DNA from: Ostrinia nubilalis
Taxonomy: Eukaryota; Arthropoda; Insecta; Lepidoptera; Crambidae
Assembly (NCBI RefSeq): GCF_963855985.1
Contig: NC_087096.1
Location: 4,092,001-4,156,000, forward strand
Length of the DNA: 64,000 bases
Direction of reading: 5' to 3'
The notes under the pieces were generated by a model, which made no database searches, was not told the DNA's origin, and worked only from the letters and a program-made list of their open reading frames with translations. How positions within the stretch are numbered: the stretch's first letter is position 1; the number at the start of each line of letters is the position of its first letter. The translations under genes were made by a program, and so were the position numbers. This document shows positions 40,763-52,389 of this stretch, one piece after another.

Positions 40763-42324
40763 TCTCGGTCCCTCTCTACTACACACCTCTCGGTCCCTCT
40801 CTACTACACACCTCTCGGTCCCTCTCTACTACACACCTCTCGGTCCCTCTACTGCACACCTCTCGGTCCCTCTCTACTGCACACCTCCCGGTCCCTCTCT
40901 ACTGCACACCTCTCGGTCCCTCTCTACTGCACACCTCTCGGTCCCTCTCTACTGCACACCTCTCGGTCCCTCGCTACTGCACACCTCCCGGTCCCTCTCT
41001 ACTGCACACCTCTCGGTCCCTCTCTACTGCACACCTCTCGGTCCCTCTCTACTGCACACCTCTCGGTCCCTCTCTACTGCACACCTCTCGGTCCCTCTCT
41101 ACTGCACACCTCTCGGTCCCTCTCTACTGCACACCTCCCGGTTCCTCTCTACTGCACACCTCCCGGTTCCTCTCTACTGCACACCTCTCGGCCCCTCTAC
41201 TACACACCTCTCGGTCCCTCTACTACGCACCTCTCGGTCCCTCCCTACTACACCTCTCGGTCCCTCTCTACTACACCTCTCGGTCCCTCTCTACTACACC
41301 TCTCGGTCCCTCTCTACTACACCTCTCGGTCCCTCTCTACTACACCTCTCGGTCCCTCTCTACTACACCTCTCGGTCCCTCTCTACTACACCTCTCGGTC
41401 CCTCTCTACTACACCTCTCGGTCCCTCTCTACTACACCTCTCGGTCCCTCTCTACTACACCTCTCGGTCCCTCTCTACTACACCTCTCGGTCCCTCTCTA
41501 CTACACCTCTCGGTCCCTCTCTACTACACCTCTCGGTCCCTCTCTACTACACCTCTCGGTCCCTCTCTACTACACCTCTCGGTCCCTCTCTACTACACCT
41601 CTCGGTCCCTCTCTACTACACCTCTCGGTCCCTCTCTACTACACCTCTCGGTCCCTCTCTACTACACCTCTCGGTCCCTCTCTACTACACCTCTCGGTCC
41701 CTCTCTACTACACCTCTCGGTCCCTCTCTACTACACCTCTCGGTCCCTCTCTACTACACCTCTCGGTCCCTCTCTACTACACCTCTCGGTCCCTCTCTAC
41801 TACACCTCTCGGTCCCTCTCTACTACACCTCTCGGTCCCTCTCTACTACACCTCTCGGTCCCTCTCTACTACACCTCTCGGTCCCTCTCTACTACACCTC
41901 TCGGTCCCTCTCTACTACACCTCTCGGTCCCTCTCTACTACACCTCTCGGTCCCTCTCTACTACACCTCTCGGTCCCTCTCTACTACACCTCTCGGTCCC
42001 TCTCTACTACACCTCTCGGTCCCTCTCTACTACACCTCTCGGTCCCTCTCTACTACACCTCTCGGTCCCTCTCTACTACACCTCTCGGTCCCTCTCTACT
42101 ACACCTCTCGGTCCCTCTCTACTACACCTCTCGGTCCCTCTCTACTACACCTCTCGGTCCCTCTCTACTACACCTCTCGGTCCCTCTCTACTACACCTCT
42201 CGGTCCCTCTCTACTACACCTCTCGGTCCCTCTACTACACCTCTCGGTCCCTCTACTACACCTCTCGGTCCCTCTACTACACCTCTCGGTCCCTCTACTA
42301 CACCTCTCGGTCCCTCTACTACCT
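40763..42324 (+). repeat. Minisatellite of 25-, 23- and 21-bp CTCTCGGTCCCTC units
   Basis: Three zones: 25-bp units with CTACTGCACAC (about 40840-41200), then about 40 nearly identical 23-bp units with CTACTACAC (about 41240-42225), then a few 21-bp units. One frame stays open for 550 codons (40684-42336), because neither strand of the unit produces a stop in that phase. The repeat itself, not a protein, is the likely reason. It ends about 200 bp from the downstream end of the CGP gene at 42529. Confidence 0.95.
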
Positions 42325-42382
42325 GTTCCTCCTTGATATTCTGTACTAAATTACAAGTAAAATGCAGTAATTCCAACAACAT

Positions 42383-42388
42383 TTTATT
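42383..42388 (-). terminator. Poly(A) signal of the large CGP gene
   Basis: AATAAA on the - strand, about 140 bp after the stop codon at 42529. Confidence 0.65.
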
Positions 42389-42528
42389 CTTAAATTACGT
42401 TCACTGGATAAAACAGTAACATCACGTGGCGGCTCCCCCGGATCTTGCGGGTCACAGCCTCTACCCGCGTCTCCAGGTCTGGCATCGATCTACGTTACAC
42501 AGGACTCACAACGGCGTTCCCGCCGGGT

Positions 42529-43041
42529 TCAACAGCACGGCCCGCAGGGCGGCGAGGGGCCGCAGGGAGGGCACGGGCTCGGTCCACAGCTTGGGGGCCC
42601 GCAGCTCGGGGGCCCGCAGCACGGCGATGGTCCGCAGGGCCCGCACGGCCCGCAGCAAGGTTGCGGCCGGCAGAACGACGGGCAAGGGTTGAAGCAGCAC
42701 GGCGAGCAGGACGGCGGCGGACATGGCCCGCACGATGGAGGCGGGCAGGGGCCACACGAGGGCGGCGGGCAGGGGCCGCACGAGGGCTGCGGGCAGGGAC
42801 CGCACGAGGGCGGCCCGCACGGGCCGCAGGACGGGGGCGGGCACGGCGGTGGCGAACAGCACGACGGCGGCGGGCAGGGCCCACACGATGGCGGCGAGCA
42901 AGGCCCACACGACGGGGGCCCGCAAGAAGGAGGCGGGCACGACGGCGGCGAGCAGCACGGCATGCAAGGCCCGCAGGGGCCGCAGCACGGCCCGCAGCAG
43001 CAGGGAAAGCAGGGACCGCAGCAAGGACCGCAACACGCCAT
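42529..43041 (-). CDS. Large Cys-Gly-Pro repeat protein, Mst(3)CGP family (170 aa)
   Basis: Minus strand: ATG in context AAAATGG opens MACCGPCCGPCFPCCCGPCC, followed by many CGPC, PPSCGP and CPPPSCGP repeats to CGPSPPCGPCC and TGA. Roughly a third of residues are Cys and another third Pro. This repeat form is the signature of Drosophila Mst84D/87F/98C proteins, which coat sperm-tail fibres; mammalian keratin-associated proteins look similar by convergence. No secretory leader or membrane segment. Competing frames on both strands (for example a 208-residue Arg/Ala-rich frame on +, and two others on -) are open only because of the GC-rich repeat. The Cys-Gly-Pro frame is preferred for its motif regularity and clean start and poly(A) signal. 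Confidence 0.8.
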   Translation of the reverse strand: MACCGPCCGPCFPCCCGPCCGPCGPCMPCCSPPSCPPPSCGPPSCGPCSPPSCGPCPPPSCCSPPPCPPPSCGPCGPPSCGPCPQPSCGPCPPPSCGPCPPPSCGPCPPPSCSPCCFNPCPSFCRPQPCCGPCGPCGPSPCCGPPSCGPPSCGPSPCPPCGPSPPCGPCC

Positions 43042-44308
43042 TTTCTCGATCGGTTTATTAACACCACGTGATTTCTTACTAGGTCAATAGATTAGATTTT
43101 ACTTGTAAATTTTGTGCCTAGTTTTTTTGATTGATTTTAAAAGTTTATAAAGTTTTTTTATAAATAGATGTGTCCTGTGTAAATTTTTATAAAAAACTGA
43201 TTTGGATCGCAAGTTGTCAAAAAGGCAGTTTCAGAATTTGAATTTTCATTATTCTTTTTTGATTCGAGGTTCGGACAGTATCTTCTTAGAGTTTTTATTT
43301 ATGTCGTAGAAAGAGGTTGGTGTACAAAATAATAAATTATGGTCAAAATCGTGCACTGCCATATGCGATGCGCAGGCCGCAGTACCTATTTTTGATAATG
43401 TAGCTTTTCGGACTATGATGTTGGTTAAACAAACAACAGCTCAGAACTTTCCCTTTATGACTTTCATTAATTAATACTTTTGCAGGGTCGTAGTTTTGTC
43501 AGGCACAACATAGTGGAAACACAAAATTTTAATGCAACTTTGAATTTACTACCCACATCAAAGCACGTTGGAGGATTAAAGTTCCTGAATGTTGTACAAA
43601 GCAAACTACATCCTAGGACGCATACTAGGTAATAACATTAAATAACAAGCTTCTGTTGCAGGGATAAAAAATTCCAACTTTTATTTTAATGAAAGCTCAT
43701 TAACTATGTCAATTTTCCGCATCACGGTTTGTATTTGAGGGAATTAGATAGGCCAGGGGTTGTCAACGTTTCCGTTGTACGGTCGCGTTGAACAGTTGTT
43801 CTTGGTAACGCCCGCATAGGCCCTCATGGCCAGCGGACCGAATAATGATTTCGTCGTAAAGGTGAAGTCAATAGTCACCCCGAATTCGGCCGCTATTTCG
43901 TATTCGACCGTTGATGTTTGGCCGAATACTTTGTGACAATATTCGGTAGACAATTTTTTCGGCAAACGATCATTTTCGAGTAGGTGCGCTTAATGAAAAC
44001 TAATTGGTTACAATACAACAAACTTTATTTAATTAAAAGTCCTATAAAAAAATAAATACAATGTCTTTTTGAGTTTACATAATTTTTTCCGCCGAATAGG
44101 TAGTTGATGTTCGGCCAAGAAAATGGCCGAATATTAGAGCAGCTCTAGCAGTTACGCACAAACGGTGCTATTGCGCAACGATGGTGGAAAGCGGAGTTGC
44201 GTGGATTGGCGGCTTCCTGCGCGCTTCCATGGAAACCTGCGCGGGCGCCGCTACGCAACTGGCCTACCGTGGCGGACAGAAGTGACACATCTTGGCGAAG
44301 GTAAAATT
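43042..44308. other. Intergenic; TTCGGCCGAATA-like motif cluster
   Basis: From about 43870 to 44140, variants of TTCGGC, GGCCGAATA and TATTCGG recur in both orientations, as in a degenerate repeat. Otherwise no gene. The CGP promoter should lie just above 43041. Confidence 0.4.
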
Positions 44309-44502
44309 ATCCTACTAATATTATAAATGCGAAAGTTTGGATGTCTGGATGTTTGTTACTCTTTCACGCGAAAACTACTGAACGGATTTTGTTGAAACTA
44401 CAATATTATTGTTTATAACCCAGAATAACATATAGGCTATAATTTATGACGATATGTGACAAACTAAATTTCACGTGGGTGAAGCCGCGGGCAAAAGCTA
44501 GT
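44309..44502 (+). mobile_element. Lep1-like Helitron, short subtype
   Basis: ATCCTACTAATATTATAAATG at the 5' end; GTGAAGCCGCGGGCAAAAGC then TAGT at the 3' end. Nearly collinear with 46445-46636. Confidence 0.85.
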
Positions 44503-44747
44503 TTTAATATGATAGTAGTTATTTTGATTTCTTTGTAATGAGGCAAATCGGTAAACGTTCTCTAGTTCTCTGATTACATGAAATTGATCTGACTTGAGAT
44601 TATTTAGAGACCAAGAAAGCTAGGTCTAGTTACGATGTATACAATTTAATTACGTGGATTGCGTTGATAAATAATTGTTTAAAGATTGCCTAAAATCTTA
44701 ATATCATCATGTCAATTCTTATTATTAGGCACGGTTGAGCGCATTAA

Positions 44748-44922
44748 GAGTAGGCGCACACCGTTGATTTTTCGTCGGCCGATAGCTTAGTCGGGCTGTT
44801 GATCAGTATGGGCATGTATGGGAGTGCGCACACTACGCCGATTCGATTTGGCCGATTCTTCATACAATTTGAAATCGGGCACAACTATCGGCCAACTAAA
44901 AATCAACGGTGTGCGCCTACTC
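44748..44922. mobile_element. 175-bp MITE with ~40-bp inverted ends, TAA target
   Basis: GAGTAGGCGCACACCGTTGA and TCAACGGTGTGCGCCTACTC are exact complements, continuing through the GGCCGATAG region with two mismatches. TAA flanks each side. PIF/Harbinger-like by target. Confidence 0.85.
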
Positions 44923-44925
44923 TAA

Positions 44926-46133
44926 TTAGTGTTCTACTTGATGCTATTTATTAATAACTCAGTGTAGTGTTATGTGCGTTAGGTAACGCATTCTATTTGG
45001 GGAAGGCTTTACAAAATAAGTTACTGCCGTACGTCTACGAAACTACCCATCTGTTCGCCTCATGGTTATTTGGGATCAATTTTGAGAAGGTTGAGCTTCC
45101 CTGGTGCTCGCGTGACATCCACTGTGCTTTCCCACGACAAACTGTAAGAGGCACATCCCAAATACCGGGAGTTACCACAGAGTAAATACAAATGAGTAGG
45201 TCATCTTCATAGAAACGCACCGAGCGCGGTTTGTATGTGAGCGCGCGCACGCACACACTGACAACCGCGCCCGTGCGTTCCTATGACCCTGGTTACCATC
45301 ATGTAATGGCATGATATGTGTATACTCATTGTGTGACGGTTCAAATCATTTAAAGTGAGAGCTGTGGTGAGAGCTAATAATCTTTAGTACAGGAACTCCA
45401 AGATACTCCAGGTATCTATAGGTAGGTACTCCAGGATACCTTTTGTCAAATTATCCTCTGTTGAGCGTATATTTATATTTTAACTATGATCTTTGCTCTT
45501 GTGGTTTGACCACTAGACATTGCTTTCACACGTCGATAAAACCCAGTCATGTATAAAGTTATGGCAAAGTTTAACTTGGATACACAACGAATGTAATCAA
45601 ATAATGTACGAATAGTTTGGATTTGTGTAATCAGAATGTCAGACTCATTTCAGTTATGCTTTTCATAATTACAAGATCTTTTAATACATTAATACCTTTC
45701 ATGAAATTGTGAAATCGGTGTTCAGTTTATTTAATTAATGGAATGCCTGTCAGTCAAGTCAGCTGCGGACTGAGAAAATAAGCATTTTATATTGTAGATT
45801 ACTATTTACTTGGTGTGTTTTGCATACGAGAATACTTTTAGCTAACTTATTTAACTGAAAAGTCGTGATTGTAAAAGGTTATAAATATAAAACATGAAAA
45901 GACGCCAATGAAAGGGTAAACCGGGACGTCAGAGTCCTGAAAATCGGGACGTGTCGATTGATCCCTCACAATCGGGACAATTTGGCTTCTTTTGCTCTAT
46001 TTCCAAACCATTGCTTTTTTGATAAATACCGTTTATCGAGTAGACAAAGTACCTACTTTAAAAAGGCTTTCATAACAATCGATAGTCGCTGTCTACTTAC
46101 TGGATATTTAGTGAATTAAATCATACTTCCTAT
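44926..46133. other. Intergenic, nothing recognised
   Basis: AT-rich with short ORFs only (for example 44967-45185), which show no motif. Confidence 0.4.
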
Positions 46134-46135
46134 TA

Positions 46136-46443
46136 GTACGAGAGCCCACGACCAAAACCATGTCTCATAGCAATACGGCAAAAACGCTACACCACTAACG
46201 TCTGAAAATAATGTTTCCGGTATCTCAGAACTATCATTCAACTACAGTCTGCAAATCAGACATATTGCTATGATGCAGTTCGGTGAAATTCTTTGACAAT
46301 TTTGAAAATTCGGTCAGATCAAACGCTACGCGGAAAATGTCTGATATTGGTATTTTCGAGTTCAGGATAATAGTATCTATCGATTTGATGCGGTTTTGGC
46401 CGTATTGCTATGAGACAAAAATTTTGGTCGTGGGCTCTCGTAC
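46136..46443. mobile_element. 308-bp MITE, TA target, with Helitron inserted at its right border
   Basis: GTACGAGAGCCCACGACC and GGTCGTGGGCTCTCGTAC are inverted ends. They extend through TGTCTCATAGCAATACGGC on both sides. TA borders. The Helitron at 46445 abuts it. Confidence 0.8.
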
Positions 46444-46444
46444 T

Positions 46445-46636
46445 ATATATTATTATAAATGCGAAAGTTTGGATGTCTGGATGTTTGTTACTCTTTCACG
46501 CAAAATCTACTGAACGGATTTTGATGAAACTTAACAGTATTATTGTTTATAACCCAGATTAACATATAGGCTATAATTTATGACGATCTGTGACAAACGA
46601 AATTTCACGCGGGTGAAGCCGCGGGCAAAAGCTAGT
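46445..46636 (+). mobile_element. Lep1-like Helitron, short subtype
   Basis: TATTATAAATGCGAAAGTTT at the 5' side (first bases diverged); GTGAAGCCGCGGGCAAAAGC then TAGT at the 3' end. Confidence 0.8.
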
Positions 46637-46945
46637 TTATTTTTAAAGGCCAAACAAAGCTAGCAACAATCACTTTCCCTCGGCTATTTACTATTAATCT
46701 ACATGTGACGTCGACCGTATGGATGGATACAGTTTGCTAACGAACTCAATTATCCTGGGCTTCGTTATTCTGCTCCGGTGCCTCTAGTTTATAGGGTTCC
46801 GTAGGCACCGCAGTAATAGATTAAGCCTCGCCATAAATTGATGGGCAAACAGTTCAACTTACTCGTATCTTTATTTAGTTTCTTTGCGAGTCCTATGACA
46901 GTTTAACTTTCCCCCGAAACAAACTTGACCTTCACTGGTTGGGTT

Positions 46946-46998
46946 TTTATTGGCGGTCAGGCTGTAGATCCTTGCTGCACAGGAGTTGCAGCGGTGGG
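46946..46998 (-). repeat. 53-bp interspersed repeat end (inverted partner of 50496-50548)
   Basis: Reverse strand: CCCACCGCTGCAACTCCTGT then GCAGCAAGGATCTACAGCC and TGACCGCCAATAAA. The same block occurs on + at 50496-50548 with about four mismatches. AATAAA at the end suggests the 3' end of a LINE or SINE family. Confidence 0.7.
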
Positions 46999-47055
46999 AA
47001 CGAGAGGTGGGAATAGTCCTGTTTCTTTATCTTTGCTTAGGTTCACAAAGAGCTA

Positions 47056-47162
47056 AGGATTTGTTAGACTGGATGCGGTCTGCGGTAGGTCAAAGTGAAT
47101 GCAGCCCGCAAAATGTATGATTACTTTGACCTGACGCAGACCGCATCCAGTGTGGAAAATCC
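47056..47162. mobile_element. ~105-bp foldback MITE
   Basis: AGGATTT...ACTGGATGCGGTCTGCG at the left and CGCAGACCGCATCCAGT...AAATCCT at the right are inverted. GGTCAAAGT/ACTTTGACC extends the stem. A TA-type target duplication is possible but not certain. Confidence 0.7.
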
Positions 47163-47164
47163 TG

Positions 47165-49120
47165 TAAGGTCTGAAACGCTGATTTTATTTTTCGCCTAAA
47201 ACAACCAGACAATGAAACCAATAATGGAAATAAAAGTTAGACAAGTTGAGCTAAAGAAATGGGTTTGAATGTGATCCTTTGAAAAGACAAAACGTTATAA
47301 GTAAAACAGTTAAAGGCATGGGAAGGCTTTGGCTCTTGAACCTCTGTTTCAAATTCCAACTCACACTTGCCTGTTTTATGCTCCCCATCCCTTATTTTTT
47401 TCGTTTATCTCGCTTATAAACTTTTTGGATCTACCTACTCGTTCGTGAAGGATTTGTTCGAGTATTTCAGGGAAATATGTGGGGCTTTTTGATGGTAGGT
47501 AGAGATGATAGCTAAGATGCTGTACATTATGTGCTTAAGTCGTTATTATGACCTTATATGAAGGTAAATGAGAAGTAAAACGGTTGTTTACTAATTTAGT
47601 CATTATTCAAGCTTCGTTCAATGTCAGTGACATTTTTAATAGCAGTTTCCAGGCCTAATGGTTCGTGTTACTTACGACTAGCCTGTTTCTTTGTAAAATT
47701 ATGTATTTCAAAAGATTTGAGGGCTTAGTGTGAGCTTACATCAAATGCGCTCACAACTCACACTCAGCCCTCTGGGTGTTTTCTTTCTTGTACAGCCGGT
47801 TACACATCAGAATAGTATATTTTTGTTGAATTTTTGTTTATCATAATAAAAATTCAATTTTTACTCAAACTAATGACAAATATAAATGCCATTAACATAT
47901 TAATACGTGTACCTCGCGGACCTTTACAATTTGCCCTATCCGACTTCCATCTAGCGTATGGAAAATTTTATAAGAAGTTAGCATAAATATTTCTCTTCCT
48001 TTTATGGTTCTCCCAGTCCACGGTGATCCATTAAATCGATAGACTCCTATAATGGTGTGTTAATTGGCAATTAGGGACTTATATACGCCTTTTTGCTAAA
48101 AACTATGTGAAAAAAACTAACGATATAATTCCGTCTTTGACATTTCTTGGAAACGGTTAAGCAAACATCCGTCCCTAGTTTTTAATGTTTTAATTTTACA
48201 TGAATTATGATATATTACTTCATAAAAGTTCGTAAAAACACACGTCTTTCGATGATTCTGAAATTCTGACTTTAAGATATCATTGAAATAAAATAAAATG
48301 CTATAAAGAGCTATATAAGTCACATATTTTTTTTCGGTTTAATGCTCATTAAATATTATCAATCTAAATAGGCGGTTATTTAGGCAAAAAAATATAATCT
48401 CACCCATCGTAGGCTTTATTCTAGGTAATCCTTGAGATACAGTTTAGTTTTTTAACATTTAGAAAAATGTACTTTAAAGGCAAAACAAGCCCTTTGAGCC
48501 AAAAAAAGAACTAATTAAATAGCATTCCAAAAACATCAAGAAAAAGATACAATTAAAAGAAAATTTTAGTAAGATTAACTCTCTAGATAAAATACTCGTA
48601 ACAACTCTAATTAATCATAAAAATTACGTTAACGAGCTTCAGAATAACTGCTCATTAAAAAGGCTCCAAACAATTTGTGTAAAAAGAACCATGACTGTTT
48701 TAAATACACATTTCATAAGCAACGCAGCTGTTTCAAATATTGATGTTCATATTGATGCTCATTTTTTACTTTAGCAATTAATAACACCTTCAGTGTTGTT
48801 TAATAAATGTTTGCTGTGAACGTGGCCCTTAACAAATTCTTTTGAAGATGAATAAGATAGGAAAAGAAGCCGAATAAAGTTTATTATAAACCTTATGTAA
48901 ATTGTAAAGGAAAAACCTTTTAGACCTGTTTTTAATCAATTTACTAATCTGTGTGAAAATAGTTAATTTGAATTAAATTAGCCTAAAAAGCTCCTTTAAA
49001 AGCTCGATTTACTTATTCCAACAAAGCCTCCTAAAAATCATACAATTTACTTTACTCGTAATAACTCAAAGATTCTTATTTTTTTTAGATTTATTTCCAT
49101 TATCTTTTATTATCCCAACT
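47165..49120. other. Intergenic, nothing recognised
   Basis: AT-rich sequence without supported features. Confidence 0.4.
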
Positions 49121-49363
49121 ATCCCAACTAATATTATAAATGCGAAAGTAACTCTGTCTGTCTGTCTGTCTGTCTGTCTGTTACGCTTTCCCGCTTAAAC
49201 CTCGCAACCGATTTTGATGAAATTTGGCATAGAGATAGTTTGAGTCCCGGGAAAGAACATAGGATAGTTTTTATCCCGGTTTTTGAAACAGGGACGCGCG
49301 CGATAAAGTTTTTCTGTGACAGACAAAATTCCACGCGGGCGAAGCCGCGGGCGGAAAGCTAGT
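49121..49363 (+). mobile_element. Helitron subtype carrying a (TCTG)n microsatellite
   Basis: Starts ATCCCAACTAATATTATAAA, has TCTG repeats at about 49153-49180, and ends GGGCGAAGCCGCGGGCGGAA then AGCTAGT. The association of these elements with microsatellites is known for lepidopteran Helitrons. Confidence 0.8.
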
Positions 49364-50495
49364 CTTTTATAATATCAAACAAATTGACAAAATAATGCAT
49401 TGTATTTAAAAGCACCACCTTAAATTAAATCCAAATAATGAGCGCGATCATGTTCCTAATACGGGGTAAATTGAAATCGATACCACAATCGATACCCTGT
49501 TAAATTACACTCCACTGTTGGAAACTAATTAAAATTTTCGGTTGAACATCAAAATACCTAGTTAATTGGATAGTGGATGATCCTTTGTATCAAAATACCA
49601 ATGTTTTGTTAGTCGATCCGATTTCAATTAGGATAATTGCGGGGATGCTATGCTAGAGTGTCAGGTTAATCTGCAAAATGGTCGGGATACCGTACACAGG
49701 GATGGCGAACCTTTATGTACAAAGAAGTCTGATCATCACTATCCATCAAGTGAAAAGCATGCCTCCTTCCACGTTGTAGATAAAAGAAAAGGAGGCACTC
49801 TTTTGGAAAATATTTCAGAGATTTTTATTAGAATTTAAGAAATATCTTTTCAAATCAATGCCTGGCTGTATTTGTAATGTTATTTATGGACTGAAAGCTA
49901 CTGAGCTTGCTTAAGAACATCGTTTGATTTTATGTTGCGTAACTTAAAACATTTATTACAATTGTATGTGGTACTGTAACTTGAACCCTCTTTAGATCTA
50001 TTCTTAGGCAAATGAGGGGTCTTGGTTAACTGGAAAGTGAATTGAATAAAAATACAAAAGCTCGGAAAATTTCCACGCGTTCGAAATTGCGGGGAGAACG
50101 AAATAATATTTTAACCGCGGGCGTATCTTACCAATGAATGGCACTCGAGTTTGCGAAGTACTTAAGTAATTTCTCAAATGAGCGAATAAATTTTCTCCAA
50201 CATTCAATAACCAATATTAATATTTTTCTATTGACTCATTATATCAATTGCCTAGCATTTCAAGGGCAGCTTCGGCTTGTAAACACTGTCAATACAAATA
50301 GCGTTTCTAAGAAATACGTAAGTACCTTAATTATAATGTTTATTTTGATCGTCTGGCGCCGTTCGCATGTCTCAGACGTACAGATATAAACGCAGATGTA
50401 CTCGTGTCTCAGCTGACAATATTGGCTCGACGTCGATAATGTTATAAAGGTACGAGACTGCGCGGATTTATCTTTTATTCCGACTTCTGTTCGTA
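49364..50495. other. Intergenic, nothing recognised
   Basis: AT-rich. Short ORFs without motifs. Confidence 0.4.
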
Positions 50496-50548
50496 CCCAC
50501 CGCTGCAAATCCTGTGCAGTCAGGATCTACAGCTTGACCGCCAATAAA
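50496..50548 (+). repeat. 53-bp interspersed repeat end, partner of 46946-46998
   Basis: CCCACCGCTGCAAATCCTGT at the left and TGACCGCCAATAAA at the right. The CpG-containing 150 bp upstream (50345-50495) may be part of the same element. Confidence 0.7.
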
Positions 50549-51888
50549 ATAAGAGCCAAGTTACTACTTAGTCCTAGAGAAATGTTAAATGTCATTGGAC
50601 CAGCAATCAAAATAGGAGGAAAATTTTGTAGTGAGCGGTATCAGCGTATCAATAAGAAACCTGCAATTTTATACTCAGAAGAAATTGTCAATTTCGAACT
50701 TGTGGAGTCCAAAAGATAGTTTTCCGAATTTTCTCTCTGTATTTATGACCGTTCCATAAACACTGAAAACTAAGTTTTATTTCATTTACAGCAATCCAGG
50801 TAGGTTCTATATTGGCTCACATAAAATTCTAAATCCTATTCTTTGTCTTACTACCGATTTGTGTTCATAATAATCTCTCTTCATAATTATTTTTTTCATA
50901 CTTTTTTTATTCATACATTTTTATTACTACCATCGGAGCTCATAACAATTAGTAATCATAATTTTTTTATCAATACTGTTACTACCAAGAACCATTTAAA
51001 ATACATAATTTTTATTTTCAGATCTTTTTTCTTCATAACATTCATTGATCATATTGTTTTAATTAATAATGTTGTTACTAAGAACATACTTCAACTCATA
51101 ATGTTTTTGTTCAGAATAATTTACTTTATAACAGACATACTCGTATCTTTAAAAAAATCATATATAACACTGGGGAACAGTCATTTTGCGGCATGGTAGT
51201 TTAGAGTCAATTCTGTATGCGACTAGTGTGCTGAATACTAGAAAAATATTAGATTTGTCAAATTGACTCTAGATCTTGAGATAAATACTATTAACTATTT
51301 ATATGAAAAAACCAAAATAAAAATTCCAATCTGTATAAAAAAAAATATTTAAACTATGATCCTATTTAAGAGCGTTTACGCCGTTTGGCGCAAAAACAGT
51401 ACTTTTTCAACTCGTTACAATCATTAACCAGTAATATTACAAATATGTTATAGGCATAAATAGTTAGGCAATTTCGTCGTCTAAATAGTTAATTGAGAAA
51501 ATATTGCGATTAGTTTAGTATTTAAGAATTCTATCAAGATAAGTCCACACAGGTTTTGTAAATTTCCACTTTAGCGTCAGTTTACAAGCTGAAATTTGTA
51601 TAAAAATACTGTGAAAACGATTTAACAAACATTTATATCCTATAGCATAGATCCTTGGGCAAATAGTTATCTGAGAAAATTTTTAGATTTAAGCATTTTA
51701 CAATAAGAAATCACAAATTAAAAAAACGTGAAATACCCAAAAATCAAAGTGATTTTTTCACCAATATTCTTCCTTTATTCAACACAAAAATAGCTTAATA
51801 TAATAGAAGAATATCTTATCTAAAATATTTACTGTGAATTTTAAAATAATTCATTGTAATTTTTTTTCTATGAGTATTTGAAAAGTAC
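50549..51888. other. Intergenic; TTCATAAT-type AT-rich repeats
   Basis: From 50860 to 51140, phrases such as CATAATTTTT, ATTCATA and GTTACTA.AA recur without a fixed period. A reversed version of similar sequence is seen at 56560-56770. No gene recognised. Confidence 0.4.
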
Positions 51889-51952
51889 TATAAAACGCCG
51901 CGCACGAATCGTTCAAATTCAGTCCGCCTCGAGGCGTTCCAGAGTGAGGTCA
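51889..51952 (+). promoter_or_regulatory. Core promoter: TATA, initiator and DPE at canonical spacing
   Basis: TATAAAA at 51889-51895 is followed by the arthropod initiator TCAGTC (51919-51924, A at 51921 as +1). TATA is then at about -32. GGTCA at 51948-51952 is +28 to +32 and matches the DPE consensus RGWYV. A possible donor CAG|GTAGCT at 52002-52003 would close a ~81-base first exon with no useful ORF (an ATG gives only eight codons). The target gene would continue downstream beyond the TE-rich region; none was recognised. Confidence 0.5.
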
Positions 51953-52389
51953 CGTCGCTCGGTGCTCTGCTGACATGTGTCACGCGTACGTTGATCTTTG
52001 ACAGGTAGCTGGACTTTTATAGTGTATCCGCAAAATCTTGGTGGTAGATTTTGCGATCACGTGGTAATTAAAATATTTTATTGTTATTTTTCATTACAGT
52101 CAATTTTTACAACAAATTCTATTTCAGACGTAATGAAAAATAAAATTAAGTTATTTTTAGCGATGAAACGAAAACGAATTACGAAAATTTGGAACAGCAA
52201 GTTATGTATGTATACTAATATTATAAAGAGGAATAATACTAATAATTTATTTGCCATAAATAGGTGGTTACAGAATAGTTAATAGGAATGCTCTGCCAGC
52301 AGGGTCCCACCTAGTTGTAGGGGGAACATACACAACATATTACAGTCGGAAAATCTTTGACGTAGGTACCTCGGATTGTAGTTAGTTGG

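Noticed and set aside
40684..42336. 550-codon ORF of repeated Ser/Thr/Leu/Pro units
   Set aside because: It is a minisatellite whose unit lacks a stop in that phase. No start context, signal or domain supports a gene.
15577..43041. High-cysteine chorion (eggshell) gene cluster
   Set aside because: Chorion proteins carry signal peptides and usually come as divergent gene pairs with a shared promoter. Neither is seen here.
42445..43090. Long Arg/Ala-rich and Gly/His-rich ORFs on the + strand, and two further - strand frames
   Set aside because: GC-rich repeats open all frames. The Cys-Gly-Pro frame on the - strand is the one with a recognisable family pattern.
50843..51199. 118-codon hydrophobic ORF
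   Set aside because: It is translated AT-rich simple sequence (runs of Phe, Ile, Asn); no support for a gene.
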